In this document: piece after piece, positions 24,423 to 32,924 of the stretch
How positions within the stretch are numbered: position 1 is the stretch's first letter
Layout of the letters: every line of letters starts with the position of its first letter
Origin: Pseudomonas frederiksbergensis
GTDB lineage: Bacteria > Pseudomonadota > Gammaproteobacteria > Pseudomonadales > Pseudomonadaceae
Length of the DNA stretch: 56,899 nucleotides
Reading direction: 5' to 3'
Assembly (NCBI RefSeq): GCF_003732275.1
Contig: NZ_MOBM01000001.1
Location: 1-56,899, forward strand
Notes under the pieces: generated by a model
The model's database searches: none
Told to the model about the DNA's origin: nothing
What the model saw: the letters and a program-made list of their open reading frames with translations, nothing else
Program-made: the position numbers and the translations under genes

Positions 24423-25415
24423 TCAATCCGCCGCGTTCTGCGGATTCAACCAACCCCGCACCCGACGGACCAATTGCTCTTGCTCGGCCTTGGCATTCCC
24501 CGGCAAAGCCTTGAGCGAAACCTGACTGAACCCTGAATTCTTCAAGCGTTTGCTGGCCTGCAAACGTTCCAGCGCCGCGTTACGATCCCCCGGCTTATCC
24601 ATATAGAAGATATCTGCGGTAGGCAGCTTCAAGGTGGGTGTGAGCTCAGCCAGCCCCGGCGTCGCCGTAACAGGCGTCTGAGCGGCGACCATCACCAACT
24701 TCTCGACTTGCGATGGCTGCTTCTCGCTCAGATAACGCGCGGCCCAGTAAGCGCCGGTACCATGACCCAACACGACGATACTGCGAGCGCTTTGCTGTTC
24801 GGCGTAGGCGATGGCTGCATCAATGCGGGAGAAGATTCGCTCCGCGTCGGCTTTGGCCTGTTCTTCGGTGGTTTCGACGATGGCCTTGTCGGCCACATCC
24901 GCTTCGCCGCCGGCCGCCTGTTCGATGGGCGCCGCAGTCGTGGAGTCTTTGCTGCCGGCATCAGGCGTTTTGGGCGCTGGCGCCACTTCGACGATACGTG
25001 GCGCAATGGCTTCGCTTTGCAGGTCCGGCAAGGTAATACTCAGACTGCTCCACTCGACGTCCGGCAACTTGCGCCGCAATGGGCTGATTGCTTGCGGCCA
25101 GTCAACGGTTTCGCCGGCGCCCGGGATGATAATCACCGCGCCTTTGGGGGCGGCGGTATTGGCCGGTTTCCACAAGGCGAGAAAGCTGTCGGTGCCGGCT
25201 TGCAGTTGTTGCTGTTCCTGTGCAGGGATTTTTCGCTCAAGTGCTGCCGCTTCTTCCTGACTACGCTCAAGCAGCGGCTGGCGTTCGACCGGTTTTTCTT
25301 CTGCGGGTTTTTCCGCAGCGGCAGGTGCCGGGTCGGCGGCCTCGACGGAAAACGCGCAAGGCAGGATCAACGACAGGCACAATGCTGGCAATGCCAGGCG
25401 GTAGACAGGGGGCAT
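24423..25415 (-). CDS. DUF3530 family protein, alpha/beta-hydrolase-like
   Basis: A 330-residue secreted or membrane-anchored protein of unknown function with an N-terminal signal peptide (hydrophobic to about residue 26, ending FSVEAADP). A Glu/Ala/Pro-rich segment follows and then an alpha/beta-hydrolase-like domain starting near KGAVIIIPGAG. The nucleophile elbow, normally GxSxG, reads GHGTG near residue 215, so the usual serine is absent. It also contains an Ala/Glu/Thr-rich insert (about 145-190). It is convergent with djlA and divergent from the agtS-like kinase. Confidence 0.8.
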   Translation of the reverse strand: MPPVYRLALPALCLSLILPCAFSVEAADPAPAAAEKPAEEKPVERQPLLERSQEEAAALERKIPAQEQQQLQAGTDSFLALWKPANTAAPKGAVIIIPGAGETVDWPQAISPLRRKLPDVEWSSLSITLPDLQSEAIAPRIVEVAPAPKTPDAGSKDSTTAAPIEQAAGGEADVADKAIVETTEEQAKADAERIFSRIDAAIAYAEQQSARSIVVLGHGTGAYWAARYLSEKQPSQVEKLVMVAAQTPVTATPGLAELTPTLKLPTADIFYMDKPGDRNAALERLQASKRLKNSGFSQVSLKALPGNAKAEQEQLVRRVRGWLNPQNAAD

Positions 25416-25488
25416 CGGATATTCCAGGCCAGAAGTTAATCCGGCAGCCTAATGGGTTGGTCAGTATTTGTCAGTGTGTGAGACTTCG

Positions 25489-27882
25489 ATGATGCATTTT
25501 CGCTGCCTGTGGGTTATCGGCTGTTTGTGGTTTCCCTTGATGGGCTGGGCGGCGCCCGCGCCACCGGCGCACGTCGTGCAACTGTCGCCGGCGCAACAGC
25601 AATGGCTGGTTCAGCATGGCGAGTTGCGGGTCGGGGTGGTGCTGCAAACGCCCTATGCCCAATACGATCGCCGCTTGCAGCGCCTGTCCGGGGTTAACGT
25701 CGAGCTGATGAAGTGGCTGGCCAAGGCCCTCAAGATCGAACTGAGCTGGCGCAATTATCCTGATCTTGCGCAACTGGAAGCCGCGGCGCGTGAAGGCGAC
25801 ATCGATATCGCGCCAGGGCTGACGCAAACCCCCGCGGGTTTACGGCTCTGGCAATTTTCCGACCCTTACATGCGGGTGCCGCAACTGGTGGTCAGCGACC
25901 AGAAGAGCACCGGTGCGGTCGAGCTGGAAAAGCTCGACAGCCAGACCCGCGTCGCCGTGCGCATGCCCAGCGTCACCGCCGATTATCTGCGCAGCACTTA
26001 TCCCCATCTGAACCTGCAAGGCGTGCCTCTGGAGCGCCAGGCGTTGCAACTGTTGTTGAGTCAGCAGGCCGGTTACGCCGTGGTCGATGAAGCGCAGTTC
26101 GGGCGTCTGTCTGCCGAGCCCGAGTTCTCCGGGCTGGTTGTGGTGGGCGATATCGGTTTCCCGCAACTGCTGCGAGTGGCCACGCGCCGGGACTGGCCGG
26201 AGTTGGCCGGCATCGTCGAAAGTGCACTACGGGCGATCCCGGCCAAGGACCTCGAACAACTGCACGATCAATGGCTGCAACCCAAGTATCCACGGCTGTC
26301 CGAGTCGCCGGGTTTTTGGCAGAACCTCAGCCTGCTTTTGGTGGTGTTGCTGTTGAGCGGCATGGCCATTGTGTTTTGGCAACGTCGCCAACAACACAGT
26401 CTGGAGCAACGATTGCTGGCGGCGCGCGAAGACATTGCCCTGCGCGAGGCCAGCGAAGAGGCCTTGCGCCTCACGCAGTTTTCCATCGATCAGAGCACTG
26501 TCGGCATCCTCTGGGTCAACTGGGACAGCCATGTGCGCTATGCCAACCGAGCGGCCGAAACCATGCTCGGCTACCCGGCGGGCGGGATCATTGATCGGCC
26601 ATTGATCGACTTCGAACCCGGTTTGCACATGGACCGCTGGCTGAGCCTGTGGAAACGCGCTCGGGCCAGTGACGAAGGGCCGCAGAGTTTCGAAACCAAT
26701 TGCGTGCGAGCGGATGGCAGTATTCTGCCGGCGGATGTTTCGTTGAGCTTTTTGCGTTTTCGCGATGGCGAATACCTGGTGGTTTACCTCAATGATGTCA
26801 CCGAACGTCGTCGCGCCCTGGCCGCGTTGCAGGAAAGCGAAGCGCGTCTGCAAGGGATCGCCGCCAACGTCCCCGGCCTGGTCTTTCGTCTGGAGCGCGC
26901 GCCGGTGACCGGGCAGATCGACTTTGCCTACATCAGTGAAGGCAGCGAGAGCCTGGTGGGGTACTCGCCGGCCACGTTGGCCCATCGGGACAAAGGCCTG
27001 CGCAGCCTGGTGCATCCGGATGACAAGGCCAGTTATCACCAGACTCAAGACCATGCACTGGACACCGACAGTGACTGGTCGTGGCAGGGTCGGATTCTGA
27101 CCCGTCAGGGCGAGCAGCGCTGGGCCGAGATCAAGGCCATTACCCGCCGCCTCGAAGACGGCGCCTATGTCTGGGACGGGATTGTCTGGGACATCACCGA
27201 GAGCAAGCGTATCGAACTGGAACTGGCCAGTTCCCGTGCGCAATTGCGCGAGTTATCCGCCCACCTGGAGAGCGTACGGGAAGAGGAAAAGGCCCGCATC
27301 GCCCGGGAGGTTCACGACGAGTTGGGTCAGATGTTGACCGTATTGAAGCTGGAAACGTCCATGTGCGAATTGGCCTACGCCCAGCTCGATCCTGGCCTGC
27401 ACGAGCGCTTGAACAGCATGAAGCGTTTGATCGCTCAATTGTTTCAACTGGTGCGCGATGTGGCCACGGCGCTACGGCCACCGATTCTCGATGCCGGGAT
27501 CGCCTCGGCGATCGAGTGGCAGGCGCGGCGGTTCGAGGCGCGCACGCAGATCCCGTGCCTGGTGCAAGTGCCGGATAACTTGCCGGTGCTCAGCGATGCC
27601 AAGGCCATCGGGCTGTTCCGGATCCTTCAGGAAGCGCTGACCAATGTCATGCGCCACGCCCAGGCGCATACTGTTGAACTGACGCTGACCCTTGAGGGCG
27701 ATGAACTCTGTCTGACTGTCAGCGATGATGGCGTAGGATTTGTCGCCGCTACTGGCAGGCCGACATCCTTTGGTGTGGTTGGCATGCGTGAGCGGGTGTT
27801 GATCATGGGCGGGCAGTTGTCGCTTGAGAGTGAGCCGGGGGAGGGCACGACCCTGAGTGTGCGAGTGCCGCTGGACCGCTAA
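25489..27882 (+). CDS. agtS: Sensor histidine kinase with periplasmic binding-protein domain, AgtS-like
   Basis: A 797-residue membrane kinase. In order it has a signal peptide (to about residue 20) and a periplasmic SBP_bac_3 amino-acid-binding domain (about 30-255). One transmembrane helix (about 283-302) is followed by two PAS domains (about 330-440 and 450-570), the second PAS_3-like. A NarL-type HisKA_3 domain carries the phospho-acceptor His609 (REVHDELGQ), and a HATPase domain ends the protein. I start at the ATG at 25489; the next codon is also ATG. Context matches P. aeruginosa agtSR, which senses GABA and 5-aminovalerate. The binding domain implies direct ligand sensing. Confidence 0.82.
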   Translation: MMHFRCLWVIGCLWFPLMGWAAPAPPAHVVQLSPAQQQWLVQHGELRVGVVLQTPYAQYDRRLQRLSGVNVELMKWLAKALKIELSWRNYPDLAQLEAAAREGDIDIAPGLTQTPAGLRLWQFSDPYMRVPQLVVSDQKSTGAVELEKLDSQTRVAVRMPSVTADYLRSTYPHLNLQGVPLERQALQLLLSQQAGYAVVDEAQFGRLSAEPEFSGLVVVGDIGFPQLLRVATRRDWPELAGIVESALRAIPAKDLEQLHDQWLQPKYPRLSESPGFWQNLSLLLVVLLLSGMAIVFWQRRQQHSLEQRLLAAREDIALREASEEALRLTQFSIDQSTVGILWVNWDSHVRYANRAAETMLGYPAGGIIDRPLIDFEPGLHMDRWLSLWKRARASDEGPQSFETNCVRADGSILPADVSLSFLRFRDGEYLVVYLNDVTERRRALAALQESEARLQGIAANVPGLVFRLERAPVTGQIDFAYISEGSESLVGYSPATLAHRDKGLRSLVHPDDKASYHQTQDHALDTDSDWSWQGRILTRQGEQRWAEIKAITRRLEDGAYVWDGIVWDITESKRIELELASSRAQLRELSAHLESVREEEKARIAREVHDELGQMLTVLKLETSMCELAYAQLDPGLHERLNSMKRLIAQLFQLVRDVATALRPPILDAGIASAIEWQARRFEARTQIPCLVQVPDNLPVLSDAKAIGLFRILQEALTNVMRHAQAHTVELTLTLEGDELCLTVSDDGVGFVAATGRPTSFGVVGMRERVLIMGGQLSLESEPGEGTTLSVRVPLDR

Positions 27883-27953
27883 AGATCGCAGCCTTCGGCA
27901 GCTCCTACGCCGAACGCGTATCCCTGTAGGAGCTGCCGAAGGCTGCGATCTTT
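27881..27953. repeat. Perfect 28-bp inverted repeat between agtS and agtR
   Basis: Arms at 27881-27908 and 27926-27953 (core GTAGGAGCTGCCGAAGGCTG) are exact reverse complements with a 17-bp spacer. The left arm includes the last two bases of the agtS stop. This is a second REP class, distinct from the GTGGGAGC type; related copies lie at 31490-31583 and, singly, near 44715-44738. Confidence 0.85.
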
Positions 27954-27985
27954 TCGGCGACAAGGCAATTATTGAGGAGAGGCAA

Positions 27986-28615
27986 GTGATCCGTGTACTG
28001 GTAGCCGAAGACCACACCATCGTTCGCGAAGGCATCAAGCAATTGATCGGCCTGGCCAAGGACTTGCTGGTGGTAGGGGAGGCGAGCAATGGCGAGCAGT
28101 TACTCGAGACCTTGCGCCATGTTCCCTGCGAAGTGGTGTTGCTGGATATCTCCATGCCCGGGGTCAACGGCCTGGAAGCGATCCCGCGGATTCGCGCGCT
28201 GAACAATCCCCCGGCGATTCTGGTGTTGTCGATGCACGACGAAGCGCAAATGGCCGCACGGGCGTTAAAGGTTGGCGCTGCAGGCTATGCGACCAAGGAC
28301 AGTGATCCGGCATTGCTGCTAACGGCAATCCGCAAGGTCGCGGCGGGCGGGCGATACATCGACCCGGACCTGGCCGACCGCATGGTCTTCGAAGTCGGCC
28401 TGACTGATTCGCGACCGTTGCACTCGTTGCTGTCGGAGCGTGAGTTCTCGGTATTCGAACGCCTGGCCCAAGGCGCCAACGTCAACGACATCGCCCAACA
28501 ACTGGCCCTGAGCAGCAAAACCATCAGCACCCACAAGGCGCGGCTGATGCAGAAACTCAACATCACCTCCCTGGCCGAACTGGTGAAGTACGCGATGGAA
28601 CACAAACTCCTCTGA
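27986..28615 (+). CDS. agtR: LuxR/NarL-family response regulator, AgtR-like
   Basis: A 209-residue regulator with an N-terminal receiver domain (phospho-acceptor Asp54 in VLLDISMPG; acidic pair AEDH near residue 8) and a C-terminal LuxR-type helix-turn-helix (LALSSKTISTHKARLMQKL, about 170-190). I choose the GTG at 27986 because GAGGAGAGG lies just upstream and the product begins at the receiver domain. It is the partner of the upstream sensor kinase and probably activates the agt transporter genes that follow. Confidence 0.85.
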   Translation: MIRVLVAEDHTIVREGIKQLIGLAKDLLVVGEASNGEQLLETLRHVPCEVVLLDISMPGVNGLEAIPRIRALNNPPAILVLSMHDEAQMAARALKVGAAGYATKDSDPALLLTAIRKVAAGGRYIDPDLADRMVFEVGLTDSRPLHSLLSEREFSVFERLAQGANVNDIAQQLALSSKTISTHKARLMQKLNITSLAELVKYAMEHKLL

Positions 28616-29002
28616 CACACCCAATCCCACTGATTCACTGCAATCCAATGTGGGTGCGGGCTTGCTCGCGAAGGCGGGCTACCTGTCGATACGTGCGTTG
28701 AATGACACACCGCCATCGCGAGCAAGCCCGCTCCCACAGGGAATCTCCGTTGAACATCCAATCGTGGGCATATCCAATAACGACACCCTTTACGCATAGC
28801 TTTTTGCCTGTTTTTGTGGCTTGCAGCTCACCGCCTGTCGTGATCCCGAATCGACATATCCATCCCCGCCATCCTTGTAGGGCAATCCCTACCCCCAACC
28901 TTCCATCCGGCTGAGGCGATTCTCTCCTGCGCCCCGATTTGCGCGGCTCCCAGCGTCCACTAGGCTTAGTCCACAGCAGTCATCAATAACAAAGGTGTGG
29001 GT
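28616..29002. other. 387-bp intergenic region between agtR and agtA
   Basis: Holds the REPIN at 28649-28740 and, after it, about 260 bp with no credible gene. The part next to agtA should contain the transporter promoter and any AgtR site, but I could not identify a convincing -35/-10 pair or operator. Confidence 0.5.
28649..28740. repeat. REPIN downstream of agtR
   Basis: Inverted REP arms at 28649-28677 and 28710-28740 with core GTGGGAGCGGGCTTGCTCGCGA; the left arm has one change (GTGGGTGC). It lies about 33 bp after the agtR stop and may help end or stabilise the agtSR transcript. Confidence 0.85.
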
Positions 29003-30130
29003 ATGAGCCAGGTTGATTCAAGCGCAGGGGCCAGCGATATTCTGGTCAGCTTTCGTGGAGTGCAAAAGAGCTACGACGGCGAGAACCTGATCGTCAAAGA
29101 CCTCAACCTGGATATTCGCAAAGGCGAATTCCTCACCTTGCTCGGGCCGTCCGGCTCTGGCAAGACCACCAGTCTGATGATGCTCGCCGGTTTCGAAACG
29201 CCGACCGCCGGGGAGATTCAACTGGCCGGGCGTTCCATCAACAACGTGCCACCGCATAAACGCGACATCGGCATGGTGTTCCAGAACTACGCATTGTTTC
29301 CGCACATGACGGTCGCCGAGAACCTGGCGTTCCCGCTGACAGTGCGCGGTTTGAACAAGAGCGATGTCAGTGACCGGGTCAAACGTGTTTTGAGCATGGT
29401 TCAGCTAGACACTTTCGCCCAGCGTTATCCGGCACAACTGTCCGGCGGCCAGCAGCAGCGTGTGGCCCTGGCTCGCGCCTTGGTGTTCGAACCGCAACTG
29501 GTACTGATGGATGAACCCCTCGGCGCACTGGACAAACAACTGCGCGAACACATGCAGATGGAAATCAAACACCTGCACCAGCGCCTCGGCGTGACTGTGG
29601 TTTACGTGACCCACGACCAGGGTGAAGCCCTGACCATGTCTGACCGCGTCGCCGTGTTCCACCAGGGCGAAATCCAGCAGATCGCGCCACCGCGCACACT
29701 CTACGAAGAACCTAAAAATACCTTCGTCGCCAACTTCATCGGCGAGAACAACCGCCTCAACGGCCGCTTGCACAGTCACACCGGCGATCGTTGTGTGGTC
29801 GAGCTCGGTCGCGGCGAAAAGGTCGAAGCACTCGCAGTCAATGTCGGCAAGACCGGCGAACCCGTCACGCTGTCGATTCGCCCGGAGCGCGTGAGCCTCA
29901 ATGGTTCGAGCGAGTCCTGCGTCAACCGCTTCTCAGGGAGGGTGGCGGAATTCATCTATCTGGGCGACCACGTCCGGGTTCGCCTGGAAGTCTGCGGCAA
30001 GACCGACTTCTTTGTGAAACAACCGATTGCCGAGCTCGATCCCGCGCTCGCCGTCGGCGATGTGGTACCGCTTGGCTGGCAGGTCGAACACGTTCGCGCG
30101 CTCGACCCACTAGGGGGCGTTCTCAATTAG
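29003..30130 (+). CDS. agtA: ABC transporter ATP-binding protein, AgtA-like
   Basis: ATPase of a polyamine/amino-acid-type importer (PotA family). The 375-residue protein has Walker A GPSGSGKTT, the signature LSGGQQQRVALARAL, Walker B LVLMDEPLGALD and the H-loop in VYVTHDQGEA. A C-terminal TOBE domain (about 280-370) follows. I prefer the ATG at 29003 over a GTG two codons earlier. By synteny it powers GABA/5-aminovalerate uptake. Its last codons and stop lie inside the left arm of a large inverted repeat. Confidence 0.85.
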   Translation: MSQVDSSAGASDILVSFRGVQKSYDGENLIVKDLNLDIRKGEFLTLLGPSGSGKTTSLMMLAGFETPTAGEIQLAGRSINNVPPHKRDIGMVFQNYALFPHMTVAENLAFPLTVRGLNKSDVSDRVKRVLSMVQLDTFAQRYPAQLSGGQQQRVALARALVFEPQLVLMDEPLGALDKQLREHMQMEIKHLHQRLGVTVVYVTHDQGEALTMSDRVAVFHQGEIQQIAPPRTLYEEPKNTFVANFIGENNRLNGRLHSHTGDRCVVELGRGEKVEALAVNVGKTGEPVTLSIRPERVSLNGSSESCVNRFSGRVAEFIYLGDHVRVRLEVCGKTDFFVKQPIAELDPALAVGDVVPLGWQVEHVRALDPLGGVLN

Positions 30131-30378
30131 TTTCCACACCGCGCCGGGTCTGCTGTTGTGCAGGGCAAGGCGCGAGAAGCGTGGTTTGGTCATTCCAAAT
30201 AAGCTTCGAGCAACGCAGCCCTGCACAACAGCAGGCCCGGCCCTTCGGGTTGTGCCTTAAAGCGGGCCAGGCTGCGTTGCAGGCCTTGGAAAGGGAACAA
30301 CCATTCCCGGCGGCCTGCGCCTTGCCTGGCCCGCTTTAAGGCGACAACGCGGCGGGGAAACTAATTGAGAACGCCCCC
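30113..30378. repeat. Nested, cloverleaf-like inverted repeat between agtA and agtB
   Basis: A perfect 23-bp outer pair (30113-30135 with 30356-30378) encloses two further pairs. The first is 30144-30166 with 30218-30240 (23 bp, one mismatch); its loop holds a smaller hairpin (GAAGC...GCTTC around TTTGG/CCAAA). The second is 30254-30272 with 30324-30342 (19 bp, perfect). As RNA or extruded DNA this would form a three-way junction. The left outer arm encodes the last AgtA residues and its stop codon. Confidence 0.85.
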
Positions 30379-30438
30379 GGAGGCGCATTGATCGCCCCCT
30401 GCTTCACCAACACTAACCCTGCAGTTGGAGAACAATAA

Positions 30439-31482
30439 ATGTTGAGATCCCTGAAATTCACCGCCCTGGTCGTGGGCATGATGGGTGCGGCACACGCGAT
30501 GGCGGCGGGCCCGGACCTGACCGTGGTGTCCTTTGGCGGGGCGAACAAGGCGGCGCAGGCCAAAGCCTTCTACGCACCGTGGGAAGCGGCGGGCAACGGC
30601 AAAATCGTCGCTGGCGAATACAACGGTGAGATGGCCAAGGTCAAAGCCATGGTCGACACCAAGAGCGTGTCCTGGGACCTGGTGGAAGTTGAATCGCCAG
30701 AACTGTCCCGTGGTTGCGACGAAGACATGTTCGAGCAACTCGACCCTGCGCTGTTCGGCAAGACCGAAGACTACGTCAAAGGCGCTATCCAGCCGTGCGG
30801 CGTGGGCTTCTTCGTGTGGTCGACCGTGCTGGCCTACAACGCCGACAAACTGAAAACCGCTCCGACCAGCTGGGTGGATTTCTGGGACACCAAGAAATTC
30901 CCGGGCAAACGCGGCCTGCGTAAAGGCGCCAAGTACACCTTGGAATTCGCCTTGATGGCCGATGGTGTTGCACCGAAAGACGTCTACAAAGTGCTGGCCG
31001 GCAAAGATGGTCAGGATCGCGCGTTCAAGAAACTTGATGAGCTCAAGCCAAGCATTCAGTGGTGGGAAGCCGGCGCGCAACCGCCGCAATACCTCGCCTC
31101 CGGTGACGTGGTCATGAGCTCGGCCTACAACGGCCGGATCGCGGCGGTACAGAAAGAAAGCAACCTGAAAGTGGTGTGGAACGGCGGTATCTACGACTTC
31201 GACGCATGGGCGATTCCAAAAGGCCTGGATAAAACCCGTGCTGAAGCGGCGAAGAAATTCATCGCGTTCTCGGTGCAACCGCAGCAGCAGAAGACCTATT
31301 CGGAAAACATCGCTTACGGCCCGGCCAACACCCAAGCCGTGCCATTGCTGGCCAAGGATGTTCTGAAGGATATGCCGACCACCCCGGAAAACATCGCCAA
31401 CCAGGTGCAGATCGACGTCAGCTTCTGGGCTGACAACGGTGAGCAACTGGAGCAGCGCTTCAATTCCTGGGCTGCGAAGTAA
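30439..31482 (+). CDS. agtB: ABC transporter substrate-binding protein, AgtB-like
   Basis: Periplasmic binding protein of the PotD/spermidine-putrescine type. The 347-residue precursor has a signal peptide ending AHAMAAGP (cleavage near residue 22). The start ATG at 30439 follows GGAG. By position it delivers GABA/5-aminovalerate to AgtC-AgtD. The ligand cannot be read from sequence alone; polyamines are a reasonable alternative. It is separated from agtA by the large inverted repeat and from agtC by another repeat with a T-run, so this most abundant component may be expressed differently from the other subunits. Confidence 0.83.
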   Translation: MLRSLKFTALVVGMMGAAHAMAAGPDLTVVSFGGANKAAQAKAFYAPWEAAGNGKIVAGEYNGEMAKVKAMVDTKSVSWDLVEVESPELSRGCDEDMFEQLDPALFGKTEDYVKGAIQPCGVGFFVWSTVLAYNADKLKTAPTSWVDFWDTKKFPGKRGLRKGAKYTLEFALMADGVAPKDVYKVLAGKDGQDRAFKKLDELKPSIQWWEAGAQPPQYLASGDVVMSSAYNGRIAAVQKESNLKVVWNGGIYDFDAWAIPKGLDKTRAEAAKKFIAFSVQPQQQKTYSENIAYGPANTQAVPLLAKDVLKDMPTTPENIANQVQIDVSFWADNGEQLEQRFNSWAAK

Positions 31483-31489
31483 TCCTTCG

Positions 31490-31599
31490 CCTGTAGGAGC
31501 TGCCGAAGGCTGCGATCTTTTGACTTTGGCTTTTTTCAAGATCAAGAGATCGCAGCCTCGTTGCACTCGACAGCTCCTACAGGAGCGAGGCGTTTTTTG
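31490..31599 (+). terminator. REP-type inverted repeat with T-run between agtB and agtC
   Basis: Left arm 31490-31521 and right arm 31544-31583 belong to the GTAGGAGCTGCCGAAGGC class; the right arm carries a short insertion that breaks the stem. About ten bases later comes GTTTTTTG, so the whole resembles an intrinsic terminator. It would let part of the transcription stop after agtB and reduce the permease genes. Confidence 0.6.
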
Positions 31600-31664
31600 A
31601 GTATTGATGTAATGCGGCATCGCTGTGTGCGATGCCGCCCATCCAAAGATTTCCGGAGTACGCC

Positions 31665-32912
31665 ATGGCTATCGCCGTTCCCGTGAACGCGGGCACTGAC
31701 CCCACCTTGAAGCAGCGGCTCAAGCACGCCGAGCGGATCAACCGCTGGAAAGCACAAGCCTTGATCGCGCCGTTGGTGCTGTTTCTGTTGCTGGTGTTCC
31801 TGGTGCCGATCGTGGCGCTGCTCTACAAAAGCGTCGGTAACCCGGAAGTGGTCGGCGTCATGCCGCGCACCGTGGCCGCCATCGCCAGTTGGGATGGCCG
31901 AGGCCTGCCGGCAGAGCCTGTATACAAGGCGGCCAGCGAAGACCTCGCCGAAGCCCGCAAGAATCAGACCTTGGGCGACTTGTCCAAGCGCTTGAACATG
32001 GAGTTGGCCGGCTACCGCAGCCTGCTGACCAAAACCGCACGCGCCTTGCCGTTCGCCACTGAGCCGGCTTCTTATAAAGAAGCGCTGGAAGGCCTCGACG
32101 AGCGCTGGGGCGACCCGGCCTATTGGCAGGTCGTGCGCCGCAACACCAGTGGCGTGACACCTTATTACCTGCTGGCCGCTGTCGATCACCGTATCGACGA
32201 CCTCGGCGAACTGGCCCCGGCCACCCCCGATCAAGCGATCTACCTCGATATCTTCGCCCGGACCTTCTGGATGGGCCTGATCATCACCGTGATTTGCCTG
32301 GTGCTGGCTTATCCGTTGGCCTACCTGTTGGCGAACCTGCCATCTCGGCAAAGCAACCTGTTGATGATTCTGGTGCTGCTGCCATTCTGGACCTCGATTC
32401 TGGTGCGAGTCGCCGCGTGGATCGTGCTGCTGCAATCGGGCGGCCTCATCAACAGCGGTCTGATGGCCATGGGGATTATCGATAAGCCGCTGGAGCTGGT
32501 GTTCAACCGCACCGGGGTTTACATCTCGATGGTGCATATCCTGCTGCCATTTATGATTCTGCCGATCTACAGCGTAATGAAAGGCATCTCGCCGACGTAC
32601 ATGCGTGCGGCGATTTCCCTCGGCTGCCACCCGTTCGCCAGTTTCTGGCGGGTGTATTTCCCGCAGACCTATGCCGGTGTCGGTGCCGGTTGCCTGTTGG
32701 TGTTCATCCTCGCCATCGGCTACTACATCACCCCGGCGTTGCTGGGCAGCCCGAACGATCAGATGGTCAGTTATTTCGTCGCCTTCTACACCAACACCAG
32801 CATCAACTGGGGCATGGCGACCGCACTCGGTGGGCTGTTGCTGCTGGCGACCGTGGTGCTTTATCTGATTTACAGCTGGCTGGTGGGCGCCAGTCGCCTG
32901 CGCCTGAGCTAA
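31665..32912 (+). CDS. agtC: ABC transporter permease, AgtC-like
   Basis: Inner-membrane permease of the PotB type. I start at the ATG at 31665, which has CCGGAG upstream; the frame also opens 11 codons earlier. The 415-residue protein has a first transmembrane helix at about 38-58, then an unusually long hydrophilic stretch (about 60-195). A standard five-helix permease core with an EAA-like loop (YMRAAISLGCHPFASFWRVYFP) follows. Typical PotB is about 285 residues, so the extra 130 or so residues are a periplasmic insertion. It is 12 bp from agtD. Confidence 0.85.
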   Translation: MAIAVPVNAGTDPTLKQRLKHAERINRWKAQALIAPLVLFLLLVFLVPIVALLYKSVGNPEVVGVMPRTVAAIASWDGRGLPAEPVYKAASEDLAEARKNQTLGDLSKRLNMELAGYRSLLTKTARALPFATEPASYKEALEGLDERWGDPAYWQVVRRNTSGVTPYYLLAAVDHRIDDLGELAPATPDQAIYLDIFARTFWMGLIITVICLVLAYPLAYLLANLPSRQSNLLMILVLLPFWTSILVRVAAWIVLLQSGGLINSGLMAMGIIDKPLELVFNRTGVYISMVHILLPFMILPIYSVMKGISPTYMRAAISLGCHPFASFWRVYFPQTYAGVGAGCLLVFILAIGYYITPALLGSPNDQMVSYFVAFYTNTSINWGMATALGGLLLLATVVLYLIYSWLVGASRLRLS

Positions 32913-32924
32913 GGGGAGAATGAA

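Noticed and set aside
30131..30438. Possible small gene inside the nested inverted repeat
   Set aside because: The only frame there is a shifted continuation of agtA sequence; the region is dominated by complementary arms and has no start with a ribosome-binding site.
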